Shown piece after piece: positions 32,175 through 40,685 of a stretch of 42,882 bases of DNA. The stretch lies in contig CAAGLK010000064.1 in the NCBI GenBank assembly GCA_900770765.1, forward strand, positions 1-42,882, given 5' to 3'. The position numbers and the translations under genes were made by a program. The first letter of the stretch is position 1. Every line of letters begins with the position of its first letter. A model generated the notes under the pieces. That model was not told where the DNA came from, searched no databases, and saw only the letters and a list, made by a program, of their open reading frames with translations. The stretch comes from Helicobacteraceae bacterium. GTDB lineage: Bacteria; Campylobacterota; Campylobacteria; Campylobacterales; Helicobacteraceae.

Positions 32175-32885
32175 ATGCAAATAATCCCAGCAATTGATTT
32201 AAAAGAAGGCTGTGCTGTAAGGCTAAAGCAAGGGCTTATGGATAGTGCAAAAATTTATGCAAATAATCCGGTAGAGCTTGCAAAGCATTTTGAAAATCTA
32301 GGCGCGAAATATTTGCATATCGTGGATTTAGATGGTGCGTTTGCTGGTGTGCCACAAAATAAAATTGTGATTAATCAAATTTGTAAAGAATGTAGGCTAA
32401 AGATTGAGGTCGGCGGTGGAATCCGCAATGAAGATATTATAAAGGAATATTTAGAGCTTGGTGTAAATAGAGTGATTTTAGGCTCTATTGCACTAAGAGA
32501 GCCTGAATTTGCGCTAAAAATGGCAGAGATTTATCCAATTGTGCTTGGAATTGACGCAAAAAATGGCAAAGTGGCAACTGATGGCTGGGCAAAAAGTGGC
32601 GAAATGGATGCGCTAGAGTTTGCTAAAAAATTTAGCGGAAGCAAGCTAGAGGCTATTATTTGCACTGATATTTCAAGGGATGGAATGCTAAGCGGCGTAA
32701 ATGTAGAATTTACAAAAGAAATTATGCAAAATAGCGGAATCTTTACTATAGCAAGCGGCGGAATCTCTTGCAAAGATGATTTTATAAATTTGCAAAAAAA
32801 CAAAATAAATGGTGTTATTGTAGGAAAGGCATTTTATGAGAATAAAATCAATCTAAAAAATATTTTTGAAGAATTTGGAGATTAA
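32175..32885 (+). CDS. hisA: phosphoribosylformimino-5-aminoimidazole carboxamide ribotide isomerase
   Basis: HisA carries out the Amadori isomerisation of ProFAR in histidine synthesis. It is a beta-alpha barrel with catalytic D8 (IPAIDLKEG), the phosphate loops VGGGIRN and ASGGIS, and the second Asp in CTDISRDGM. The 236 aa are typical. AAAGGAAAAAT precedes the ATG. It ends the his pair; about 100 AT-rich bases then separate it from cheY. Confidence 0.97.
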   Translation: MQIIPAIDLKEGCAVRLKQGLMDSAKIYANNPVELAKHFENLGAKYLHIVDLDGAFAGVPQNKIVINQICKECRLKIEVGGGIRNEDIIKEYLELGVNRVILGSIALREPEFALKMAEIYPIVLGIDAKNGKVATDGWAKSGEMDALEFAKKFSGSKLEAIICTDISRDGMLSGVNVEFTKEIMQNSGIFTIASGGISCKDDFINLQKNKINGVIVGKAFYENKINLKNIFEEFGD

Positions 32886-32986
32886 AGGCTGGTAATTTAA
32901 TAAATTTATTTTTAATTTTATTAATTTGTGTTATTATTTTCCCTATTTTTTTAAATTTTAAGTATTATTTTTTTAAGGAGTTTGCT

Positions 32987-33361
32987 TTGAAGATGGTTGT
33001 TGTAGATGATAGTTCAACAATGCGTAGAATTATCAAAAATACATTGGCAAGACTTGGCTATGAGGATATTTTAGAAGGCGAAAATGGCGTTGAAGGCTGG
33101 GATAGAATGAACGCAAATCCAGATGTAAAAGTGCTAATAACCGATTGGAATATGCCAGAGATGAACGGCTTAGATTTAGTTAAAAAAGTGCGAGCCGATG
33201 ATAGATTTAAAGATATTCCTATTATTATGGTTACCACTGAAGGCGGTAAAGCTGAGGTTATAACCGCACTTAAAGCTGGTGTGAATAACTATATTGTAAA
33301 GCCATTTACTCCGCAAGTTTTAAAAGAAAAATTAGAAGTTGTTTTAGGTGTTAATGACTAA
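32987..33361 (+). CDS. cheY: chemotaxis response regulator CheY
   Basis: CheY carries phosphoryl groups from CheA to the flagellar switch. The 124-aa receiver has D7-D8, phospho-acceptor D53 (ITDWNMPEMN), T83/T84 and K105 (VKPFTP). It is almost the same as H. pylori CheY1 as I recall it. The TTG start lies 6 nt after AAGGAG, while the ATG two codons later is too far, so TTG is used. It opens the cheY-prmA-ftsH-PSD-like-pssA series also found in H. pylori. Confidence 0.97.
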   Translation: MKMVVVDDSSTMRRIIKNTLARLGYEDILEGENGVEGWDRMNANPDVKVLITDWNMPEMNGLDLVKKVRADDRFKDIPIIMVTTEGGKAEVITALKAGVNNYIVKPFTPQVLKEKLEVVLGVND

Positions 33362-34228
33362 ATGGGACAAACTTATAATTGCTTAGAGATAAAGGCTAGT
33401 GATTATCTTTGGCTTTTAAAAGATAAGACGCTAGAAATTACAAATGAAGCAATTTTAGAAATTGATGGTGGTTTTATCGTATATAGCGATAAACCTTTAG
33501 AAGCTTTAAAAAATAGCTTAAGTGCATACACAAAAGAGCTTCAAAGCATTTTTAATACAACAATAAATTTAACATTTAATGAAAAAATTTGTAAAAACGA
33601 AGATTGGATTAAAAAATATAAAGATTCCATTACGCCTATTTCTTGTGGGGATTTTTATATAAGACCATCTTGGTTTAGTGCAGTAGATGATAAGATAGAT
33701 GTAATTATTGACCCTGCTTTAGCCTTTGGCAGTGGGCATCATGCTACTACCTTTTGCTGTTTAGAAGCTATAAATTACATTGCAAAAACTTTTAGTGATT
33801 TAACAATTCAAAGCAAACTACTAAGCGGTAAAAGAGTTTTAGATATAGGCTGTGGAAGTGGAATCTTAAGCATTTGTGCTAAAAAGTTAGGAGCTAGCGT
33901 GTGGGCTTGTGATACTGATAAAATCGCAGTGGAATCCACACAAGAAAATGCTAAAAAAAATGGAGTTATGCTAGATTCCATCATTTTAGGCTCTCTTAAT
34001 AAGTTAGATAAAGAAAAAGGGAGTTTTGATATTATTTTGGCAAATATTTTAGCCGATATTATTGTAACGCTGCCTTTAGGAGAGTTTATAAAGCCGCAAG
34101 GCTATTTAGTCTTATCTGGTATTTTAGATAAATATAGTCAAAAAGTCCTTGATAAGTTTAAAGATTTTAAAGCAATAAAGCAAGAAATAAAAGAAGAGTG
34201 GGCGACTTTAATCTTACAAAAATTTTAA
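33362..34228 (+). CDS. prmA: ribosomal protein L11 methyltransferase
   Basis: PrmA methylates L11 using S-adenosylmethionine. The N-terminal L11-recognition domain is followed by DPALAFGSGHHATT, the SAM motif LDIGCGSGILSI, the acidic residue in ACDTD and the NPPF-like NILADII segment. The length (288 aa) fits. It begins directly after the cheY stop codon. Confidence 0.95.
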   Translation: MGQTYNCLEIKASDYLWLLKDKTLEITNEAILEIDGGFIVYSDKPLEALKNSLSAYTKELQSIFNTTINLTFNEKICKNEDWIKKYKDSITPISCGDFYIRPSWFSAVDDKIDVIIDPALAFGSGHHATTFCCLEAINYIAKTFSDLTIQSKLLSGKRVLDIGCGSGILSICAKKLGASVWACDTDKIAVESTQENAKKNGVMLDSIILGSLNKLDKEKGSFDIILANILADIIVTLPLGEFIKPQGYLVLSGILDKYSQKVLDKFKDFKAIKQEIKEEWATLILQKF

Positions 34229-34246
34229 AATAAATAAAGGGAAATA

Positions 34247-36160
34247 ATGCAAAACGCAAATACACAAAAAAACAAACAAAATAATTTTTTTAATCAAAAT
34301 CCTATGCTGATTTTTGTAATTTTCACTATTATTGCAATTCTCGCATTTCGCTATTTAACCCCAACTGCCGATAGCAATGGCTTAGGAAATGCAGCAGTTA
34401 CAAAAAATATTAATTATTATGAGTTAAAAAAGCTAATAGAGCAAAAACAAGTCAATTTCGTAGCAGTAGGGCAAACAAGCATTAAAGCAAGTGCTGGAAG
34501 CGGAGAAAATAAAATTATCTATACGACAAAAAGGGTAAATCCAGATAATACCTTAATCCCACTTTTAGATGAAAAAGGAGTGGAATATTCTGGCTTTAAT
34601 GAAAACAATTGGCTTAGTGATATGCTCTTTGGCTGGGTGTTGCCTGTGTTTATATTTTTTGCTATTTGGATGTTTTTAGCAAATAGAATGCAAAAAAGTA
34701 TGGGAAGTGGAATCCTAGGTATTGGCAGTGCAAAAGGGCTTGTCAATGCAGAGAAGCCTAATGTAAAATTTGAGGATATGGCTGGAAATGTGGAAGCAAA
34801 AGATGAGGTCGTAGAGGTTGTGGATTTTTTAAAAAATCCTGAGCGATATGCAAGTTTAGGGGCAAAGATTCCTAAGGGCGTATTACTTGTAGGACCTCCT
34901 GGCACTGGTAAGACACTTTTAGCTAAAGCTGTGGCTGGTGAGGCTAGTGTGCCGTTTTTTTCTGTTAGCGGAAGTAGCTTTATAGAAATGTTTGTAGGCG
35001 TTGGTGCAAGTCGTGTGCGAGATTTATTTGAAAATGCTAAAAAACAAGCACCTAGCATAATTTTTATTGATGAAATTGATGCGATTGGTAAAAGTCGTGC
35101 TGCTGGTGGTTTAATCGGCGGTAATGATGAAAGAGAGCAGACGCTAAATCAGCTTTTAGCCGAGATGGATGGCTTTAGTGCTAGTGATTCTCCTGTAATT
35201 GTCCTAGCTGCTACTAACCGCCCAGAAGTGCTAGACCCAGCATTGCTTAGACCGGGGCGATTTGATAGGCAAGTTTTAGTAGATAAGCCAGATTTTGAGG
35301 GGCGAGTTGAGATTTTAAAAGTGCATATTAAAGATATTAAACTCGCAAAAAGCGTAGATTTATTTGAAGTGGCAAAACTTACCGCTGGTCTTGCTGGAGC
35401 GGATTTAGCAAATATTGTAAATGAAGCCGCACTTCTAGCTGGTAGGGCAAATAAGCCTATGGTAGAGCAAGAACACTTTTTAGAAGCAGTTGAGAGAGGT
35501 ATTGCAGGATTAGAGAAAAAATCTCGCAGAATCTCACCAAAAGAGAAAAAAATCGTAGCCTACCATGAAAGCGGACACGCATTAATCGCTGAGCTTACAA
35601 AAGGGGCAAAAAAGGTTACTAAAGTATCCATTATCCCACGAGGTCTTGCTGCGCTTGGCTATACGCTAAATGCACCAGAGGAAAATAAATATTTAATGCA
35701 AAAGCACGAATTAATCGCAGAAGTGGATGTTTTATTAGGAGGGCGTGCGGCTGAAGATGTGTTTTTAGGTGAAATTTCAACTGGCGCTAGCAATGATTTA
35801 GAGAGAGCGACTGATATTATTAAAGCTATGGTTAGCTATTATGGTATGACTGATGTCGCTGGGCTTATGGTGTTAGAAAAACAGCGAAATGTATTTTTAA
35901 ATGGTGGCTTAGGTAATGCTAGAGAATATAGCGAGGAAATGGCACAAAAAATGGATTCTTACATTAAAAGCGTCTTAAGCGAGAGATTCGCCGCTGTTAA
36001 GGCTACTTTAGAGGATTATAAAGAAGCTATTGAAAATATTGTAAAAGAGCTTTTTGATAAAGAAAATATTGATGGTGAGAAAGTAAGAGAGATTATTTTA
36101 GATTATGAAAAGGCGCATAATTTACCATCTCGCCTTGTCGCTAAAGAAAAAGAGGAATAA
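34247..36160 (+). CDS. ftsH: ATP-dependent zinc metalloprotease FtsH
   Basis: FtsH degrades misfolded and regulatory membrane proteins. It has two membrane helices (about 20-36 and 129-146) around a short periplasmic domain, an AAA domain with Walker A GPPGTGKT (216-223), Walker B IIFIDEIDAIG and the second region of homology (LAATNRPEVLDPALLRPGRFDR), and a zinc site HESGH (440-444) with the third ligand in STGASNDLERAT. It has 637 aa. AAAGGGAAATA precedes the ATG. The next gene starts on the last base of its stop. Confidence 0.98.
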   Translation: MQNANTQKNKQNNFFNQNPMLIFVIFTIIAILAFRYLTPTADSNGLGNAAVTKNINYYELKKLIEQKQVNFVAVGQTSIKASAGSGENKIIYTTKRVNPDNTLIPLLDEKGVEYSGFNENNWLSDMLFGWVLPVFIFFAIWMFLANRMQKSMGSGILGIGSAKGLVNAEKPNVKFEDMAGNVEAKDEVVEVVDFLKNPERYASLGAKIPKGVLLVGPPGTGKTLLAKAVAGEASVPFFSVSGSSFIEMFVGVGASRVRDLFENAKKQAPSIIFIDEIDAIGKSRAAGGLIGGNDEREQTLNQLLAEMDGFSASDSPVIVLAATNRPEVLDPALLRPGRFDRQVLVDKPDFEGRVEILKVHIKDIKLAKSVDLFEVAKLTAGLAGADLANIVNEAALLAGRANKPMVEQEHFLEAVERGIAGLEKKSRRISPKEKKIVAYHESGHALIAELTKGAKKVTKVSIIPRGLAALGYTLNAPEENKYLMQKHELIAEVDVLLGGRAAEDVFLGEISTGASNDLERATDIIKAMVSYYGMTDVAGLMVLEKQRNVFLNGGLGNAREYSEEMAQKMDSYIKSVLSERFAAVKATLEDYKEAIENIVKELFDKENIDGEKVREIILDYEKAHNLPSRLVAKEKEE

Positions 36161-36774
36161 TGAAAACAACAACGCAAATAATAGCAAAAGAGGGTTATAA
36201 GAATCTTTGTTTTGTGTTTATAGCTTTAGTTTTATGCTTATTTTTTAATTTAAAATTCCTTGCTTTTATTTGTGGAATCTTTTTTTTAACTTTGCTTTAT
36301 TTTTATAGAAATAGCGAAAGAATCGCAGAAAGCATAGAAGAAAATGTGATTATAGCTCCATTGGATGGTGTTATTAAAGATATTATAAAAGATAAAGAAA
36401 AAATAAAAATTTTTATAAAAAAGCCTATTTGCTTTTGCTCACTTTTAAGAGCGCCTTTTAAATGCGAAATTGCAAGAGTGTATGAAGTTAAGGGTTTAGC
36501 AAATGGTGATTCAACTTTAGGCGAGAGAGTTAAGTTTAATATTTATAATAAAAATTGTGAAATGGGCTTGATTCTTTATAAAAAGAGTATTTCTAATATT
36601 GTGTTTTATGATGGAAGTGGCTTTAGATTTACAGAGAGATTTGGCTTTTTCTTAAGTGGAAATGCGATTTTAGAATTGCCTTTAAGTGTGGATTTAAGGA
36701 TTCAAGTTGGCGATAGGATTCTAGCTGGTGAGACGCTTATTGCAGAATTTATAGAGTTGGAATCTAAAATATAA
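36160..36774 (+). CDS. phosphatidylserine decarboxylase-like membrane protein, cleavage motif absent
   Basis: The 204-aa protein has two membrane helices near the N-terminus (about 15-50), then a beta-rich domain like the PSD fold: NVIIAPLDGVIKDI parallels the PSD ADG segment, and RFGFFLSGNAILELPLSV parallels the RIGxFGSxVDVYLP region. The Gly/Leu-Gly-Ser self-cleavage site that creates the pyruvoyl cofactor is not seen; SGN stands in its place. It is therefore probably a non-decarboxylating relative. It lies between ftsH (TAATG overlap) and pssA, in the place of the hypothetical gene HP1070 of H. pylori. Confidence 0.65.
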   Translation: MKTTTQIIAKEGYKNLCFVFIALVLCLFFNLKFLAFICGIFFLTLLYFYRNSERIAESIEENVIIAPLDGVIKDIIKDKEKIKIFIKKPICFCSLLRAPFKCEIARVYEVKGLANGDSTLGERVKFNIYNKNCEMGLILYKKSISNIVFYDGSGFRFTERFGFFLSGNAILELPLSVDLRIQVGDRILAGETLIAEFIELESKI

Positions 36775-36784
36775 AAGATAAATT

Positions 36785-37528
36785 ATGAAAATAGACCCAT
36801 TATATATCTTGCCAAATTTATTTACAGGTGCTAGCATTTATTTAGGTGTGCTTGCTATTTCTTATGCTTTTATGGGGAAGTTTTCGCTAGCTTGTTGGCT
36901 TATTTTAATTAGCCTTATTTTTGATGGGTTAGATGGTAGAGTGGCGCGGCTTACGGGTACTTGTAGTAAATTTGGCGTAGAGTTTGATTCACTAGCTGAT
37001 GTGATTGCCTTTGGTGTGGCTCCTGCTATGATTTTGTTTTTTTACTCTGGGTTTAGTTATGGCAAGTTTGGCTTGGTTGTTTCTGGGCTTTATGTAATTT
37101 TTGGAGCTATTAGATTAGCTAGATTTAATGTAACCACAAGTCAAATAGAGCCTAATGTATTTATAGGGCTTCCTATTCCATCTGCGGCAGTGTTTGTTGT
37201 CTCGTGGCTTTTATTTGTGATGCATTTAGAAAAATATTTTATAGAATTATTGCCTTATACAAATTTAATTTTAAATTTTATAATGATTGCTACTCTTTGC
37301 GTAGCGCTTTTAATGGTTAGCAATATCCGCTATCCTAGCTTTAAAAAAATGAATTTTGAGAAAATTAGCATTACAAAAGTTATTGTATTATTAATGTTTG
37401 CTTTATCAATTTTATTTATCTATCCTATTTTTACAATTATGACTTTAATTACTCTTTATGTGCTTTTTGGTCCGCTTAGGGCGGCGTATTATTTATGTGC
37501 TAAAGATTCCACAAGGATGCGTAAATGA
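36785..37528 (+). CDS. pssA: CDP-diacylglycerol--serine O-phosphatidyltransferase
   Basis: PssA makes phosphatidylserine, the precursor of phosphatidylethanolamine. The CDP-alcohol phosphotransferase motif is complete: DGLDGRVARLTGTCSKFGVE, then FDSLAD. About seven membrane helices are predicted in 247 aa. It ends in MRK and its TGA stop overlaps the ATG of a leucine-rich leader ORF (ATGA). Confidence 0.96.
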   Translation: MKIDPLYILPNLFTGASIYLGVLAISYAFMGKFSLACWLILISLIFDGLDGRVARLTGTCSKFGVEFDSLADVIAFGVAPAMILFFYSGFSYGKFGLVVSGLYVIFGAIRLARFNVTTSQIEPNVFIGLPIPSAAVFVVSWLLFVMHLEKYFIELLPYTNLILNFIMIATLCVALLMVSNIRYPSFKKMNFEKISITKVIVLLMFALSILFIYPIFTIMTLITLYVLFGPLRAAYYLCAKDSTRMRK

Positions 37529-37605
37529 GGGTTAGATTTAGTTTTTTTGCCTTTTTTGCTAAGAATCTTTTAACTATTTCTCTGCTTTTGCCGCTGGGTT
37601 TCTAG
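37525..37605 (+). CDS. putative leu operon leader peptide (26 aa)
   Basis: The ORF starts at the ATG in the ATGA that ends pssA, with AAGGA 7 nt upstream, and reads MRVRFSFFAFFAKN then LLTISLLLPLGF. Six of codons 15-24 are Leu, written CTT, TTA, CTG, CTT, TTG and CTG, so CTG is used although it is uncommon in this AT-rich genome. It ends 39 nt before leuA. Amino-acid-rich leader peptides before leu genes control expression by ribosome stalling in many bacteria. A weak stem TTTTAA/TTAAAA lies in the gap, and the leuA Shine-Dalgarno AAAGGAA follows. Confidence 0.6.
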   Translation: MRVRFSFFAFFAKNLLTISLLLPLGF

Positions 37606-37644
37606 CTTTTTAACTCATTAAAATTAAAATTACAAAGGAATCTA

Positions 37645-39162
37645 ATGGAAACAATTAAAATTTTTGATACAACTTTGCGTGATGGGGAGCAAAGCCCTGG
37701 CGCTTCTATGAATACAGAAGAAAAAATTAAACTAGCCTTGCAGCTTGAAAAATTAGGCGTAGATGTTATTGAAGCTGGCTTTGCAGCATCAAGTCCAGGC
37801 GATTTTGCCGCAATTGAAAAAATAGCACAAGTGGTAAAAATTAGCACGATTTGCTCTCTAGCAAGAGCGGTAGAAAAGGACATTATAGCAGCCGCAGAGG
37901 CTATTTCTAAAGCACCACTTAAGAGAATCCACACTTTTATCGCCACAAGCCCAATTCACATGGAACATAAGCTAAAAATGCAGCCACAAGAAGTTTTAAA
38001 AAGGGCGGTTCAGGCGGTAAAATTAGCAAAAAGCCTATGCGATGATGTGGAATTTTCTTGTGAAGATGCCTGCAGAAGCGATGTGGGATTCTTAAAAGAG
38101 ATTTCACTTGCAGTAATTGAAGCAGGGGCTAAAACTATAAATTTACCAGATACCGTGGGCTATCGTCTGCCTTTTGAAGTGGGAGCGATTATTAAAGAAG
38201 TAAAAGAGGTTGTGGGCGATAGGGCGATTTTATCCGTGCATTGCCACAATGATTTAGGCTTAGCAGTGGCAAATTCAATAGCTGGAATCCAAAATGGCGC
38301 AAGGCAAGTAGAATGCACTATAAATGGCTTAGGCGAAAGGGCTGGTAACACGGCTTTAGAGGAAGTTGTGATGCTTTTAAAAACTAGAAAAGATATTTTT
38401 AATGGGCTTGACACTAGGATAAATACAAAGGAAATTTACGCCGCAAGTAAGTTAGTAGCCGATATTACAGGGATTCGCCCTCAGCCAAATAAGGCAATTG
38501 TCGGCAAAAATGCCTTCGCCCATGAAAGCGGAATCCACCAAGATGGTATGCTAAAACATAGAGAAACTTATGAAATTATGTGTGCAAGTGATATTGGGAT
38601 TCCACAAAATAGTGGATTAATTTTAGGCAAACACAGCGGCAGAGCGGCGTTTAAGGATAAGCTAGAATCCTTAGGCTTTTGTGGAATCTCACAAGAGGAT
38701 TTAGATTCCGCCTTTGCTAAATTTAAAGATTTATGCGATTTAAAAAAGGAAGTGTATGATGAGGATATTCGCTCCATTTTTACGCAAGAAGCCACTAGGA
38801 TTCCACAAGTTTTTGAGCTAGAGAGTATGCAGATAAATAGCTGCTCTAGCGGTGTGCCTTATGCGGCAATTAGCATTAAAAAGGACAATGATATAAGCAT
38901 AGACGCGGCAATTGGCAATGGAAGCGTAGATGCGATTTTAAAAACAATTGATAGAATAAGCGGCTATAGTGGAATCCTAAAAGACTATAAGGTGGAAGCT
39001 GTAAGCGAGGGCAAGGATGCACTAGCTAAAGTTGTGGTAAAAGTGGAGTTTGAGCCAAATAAGGCATTTATCGGGCATGGACTGCATTTAGACACAATGC
39101 AAGCCACAGCTTTAGCCTATATTGGCGCGTTAAATAGCTATTTGTCAATGAAAGATTTATGA
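37645..39162 (+). CDS. leuA: 2-isopropylmalate synthase
   Basis: LeuA condenses acetyl-CoA with 2-oxoisovalerate, the first committed step to leucine. FDTTLRDGEQSPGASM holds the metal Asp and catalytic Arg; HCHNDLGLAVANS holds the metal His pair; NGLGERAGN and HESGIHQDGM follow. The C-terminal third is the LeuA regulatory domain that gives leucine feedback inhibition (MQINSCSSGVPYAAISI). At 505 aa it is the usual long form. AAAGGAATCTA precedes the ATG. No leuBCD follows; msrP overlaps its stop. Confidence 0.97.
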   Translation: METIKIFDTTLRDGEQSPGASMNTEEKIKLALQLEKLGVDVIEAGFAASSPGDFAAIEKIAQVVKISTICSLARAVEKDIIAAAEAISKAPLKRIHTFIATSPIHMEHKLKMQPQEVLKRAVQAVKLAKSLCDDVEFSCEDACRSDVGFLKEISLAVIEAGAKTINLPDTVGYRLPFEVGAIIKEVKEVVGDRAILSVHCHNDLGLAVANSIAGIQNGARQVECTINGLGERAGNTALEEVVMLLKTRKDIFNGLDTRINTKEIYAASKLVADITGIRPQPNKAIVGKNAFAHESGIHQDGMLKHRETYEIMCASDIGIPQNSGLILGKHSGRAAFKDKLESLGFCGISQEDLDSAFAKFKDLCDLKKEVYDEDIRSIFTQEATRIPQVFELESMQINSCSSGVPYAAISIKKDNDISIDAAIGNGSVDAILKTIDRISGYSGILKDYKVEAVSEGKDALAKVVVKVEFEPNKAFIGHGLHLDTMQATALAYIGALNSYLSMKDL

Positions 39163-40061
39163 TGCAAATTACACCAGAATTTTTATTTAACAAAAGACGA
39201 GAGTTTTTAAAACTAGGGGCTGGTAGCATTGTCGCTGCCTCTCTTGCTAATTCTGCCTTAGCGCAAGTTATGCTTGATTTTAAAAAAGGCGAGAATATTG
39301 AAGCGCTAGAAATTACACCAGAAGAAATTGCCACAAGCTATAATAATTTTTATGAATTTGGTTTTTCAAAAGCTGACCCTAAAAAATACGCTCACGCCTT
39401 GCAAACTAAGCCTTGGGATATTAAAATTGAAGGAGAAGTTAAAAAGCCTTTTAGCATAGATTTAGATGAGCTTTTAAAAAAGGTTAATTTAGTTGAGCGG
39501 GTTTATAGATTCCGCTGTGTTGAGGCGTGGAGTATGGTTATTCCGTGGATTGGCTTTGAGTTAAGAGAGCTTGTGGAGCTAGCAGAAATTAAAGAGAGTG
39601 CGAAATATTTACGCTTTACTACACTTTATAATCCTAGTGTCTTTAGAGCGCAAGGGATTTTTTCTAGCTTTAACTTCCCTTATAAAGAAGTGTTGCGACT
39701 TGATGAGGCTATGCATCCGCTAAGTATTTTAGCCATTGGTGCGTATCAAAAGCCACTTTTAGGGCAAAATGGTGCGCCGATTCGGCTAATTGTCCCTTGG
39801 AAATATGGCTATAAATCTATTAAAAGCATTGTAAAAATTGAGTTTTTAAAAGAGCAGCCAATAAGTAGCTGGGAGGAGGAAAATCCGCGTGAATATGGAT
39901 TCTATGGTAATGTAGATCCAGAAGTTTCACATCCTAGGTGGAGTCAAGCAAGCGAGCGGGTAATAGGCAAAAGAGGGCAGATAAAGACGCTATATTTAAA
40001 TGGCTATGCAAAAGAAGTAGAGTATTTATACGCTGGACTTGATAGGAATAAACTTTATTAA
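39159..40061 (+). CDS. msrP: periplasmic methionine-sulfoxide reductase catalytic subunit (MsrP/YedY)
   Basis: MsrP repairs oxidised methionine in periplasmic proteins using a molybdopterin cofactor. A Tat signal is visible as KRREFLKLGAGS followed by a hydrophobic stretch ending in ANSALA. The molybdenum-binding Cys lies in FRCVEAWSM. Further family segments are KPWDIKIEGEV, FFYKEV-like FNFPYKEVLRLDEAMHPLS and LIVPWKYGYKSIK. The length is 300 aa. It overlaps leuA by 4 nt (ATGA) and msrQ follows with TAATG, so the three are translated in series. Confidence 0.95.
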   Translation: MMQITPEFLFNKRREFLKLGAGSIVAASLANSALAQVMLDFKKGENIEALEITPEEIATSYNNFYEFGFSKADPKKYAHALQTKPWDIKIEGEVKKPFSIDLDELLKKVNLVERVYRFRCVEAWSMVIPWIGFELRELVELAEIKESAKYLRFTTLYNPSVFRAQGIFSSFNFPYKEVLRLDEAMHPLSILAIGAYQKPLLGQNGAPIRLIVPWKYGYKSIKSIVKIEFLKEQPISSWEEENPREYGFYGNVDPEVSHPRWSQASERVIGKRGQIKTLYLNGYAKEVEYLYAGLDRNKLY

Positions 40062-40615
40062 TGCGAGTTTTTAAAGGCTTCTTGGAAGCTGCTTTTTGCA
40101 TTTTTGCTTTATTTTATTTAATTTTGCTTTGTGAAAATAAGGTTATTTTTGGAATCTTTATTTCGCTTGAGTTGCTTTATGATTATTCTGGCTATTTTTG
40201 CTTAGCATTTTTAGTTTTTGGGCTTTTTTTAAAGCCGCCTTTTGGTAAGTTATGTGGAATCTTAGCCTTTATTTGCGGAATCTTACATTGCCTTATTTTT
40301 ATCTTTTTAGACTTTGGGCTAAATTTTACGCAAATGGTGCAAAAAGTAACAAACGAGCCGCCGCTAATTTATGGCTTAATTTCAATTATTTTTATGATTT
40401 TTGTGTGGTGTGTTTCTGTAGCTCAAGCCTTTAGGATTCTTAGTTTTTCTAAGATTCTGGTTTATCTTACGCTTTTATTTGCGTTAATTCATATTATTAG
40501 CTTACAAAAGGTTTTAAGCCCTTTTTATTATTTTTTAATTATCGCTTTAATTTTATTATGTATTTTAAAAATGTTTAAAGGCAAAATTTATAAATGTTTT
40601 ATAAAAAATAATTAA
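40061..40615 (+). CDS. msrQ: MsrQ-like heme-binding membrane subunit
   Basis: MsrQ passes electrons from the respiratory chain to MsrP. The 184-aa protein has about six hydrophobic helices. His residues in helices (GILHCLIF and ALIHIISLQ) and the YDYSGYFCLAFL segment fit the ferric-reductase-like fold. Sequence conservation is low, so the name rests mainly on its position, overlapping the msrP stop by one base, and on topology. Confidence 0.8.
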   Translation: MRVFKGFLEAAFCIFALFYLILLCENKVIFGIFISLELLYDYSGYFCLAFLVFGLFLKPPFGKLCGILAFICGILHCLIFIFLDFGLNFTQMVQKVTNEPPLIYGLISIIFMIFVWCVSVAQAFRILSFSKILVYLTLLFALIHIISLQKVLSPFYYFLIIALILLCILKMFKGKIYKCFIKNN

Positions 40616-40626
40616 ATTTTAAGTTG

Positions 40627-40639
40627 TTTTTTTTTTTTT
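40627..40639 (+). repeat. 13-nt T tract at the -35 position of the TraT-like gene
   Basis: Thirteen T residues end 15 nt before the TATAAT at 40655-40660. Length change here could alter promoter strength. Confidence 0.85.
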
Positions 40640-40654
40640 ATAAAATGCTACACT

Positions 40655-40660
40655 TATAAT
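40655..40660 (+). promoter_or_regulatory. predicted -10 (TATAAT) of the TraT-like lipoprotein gene
   Basis: CACTTATAATTTAAA contains a perfect TATAAT 25 nt before the ATG, with AAGGGGAAAT as Shine-Dalgarno. Confidence 0.6.
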
Positions 40661-40685
40661 TTAAATTTCACAAATAAGGGGAAAT

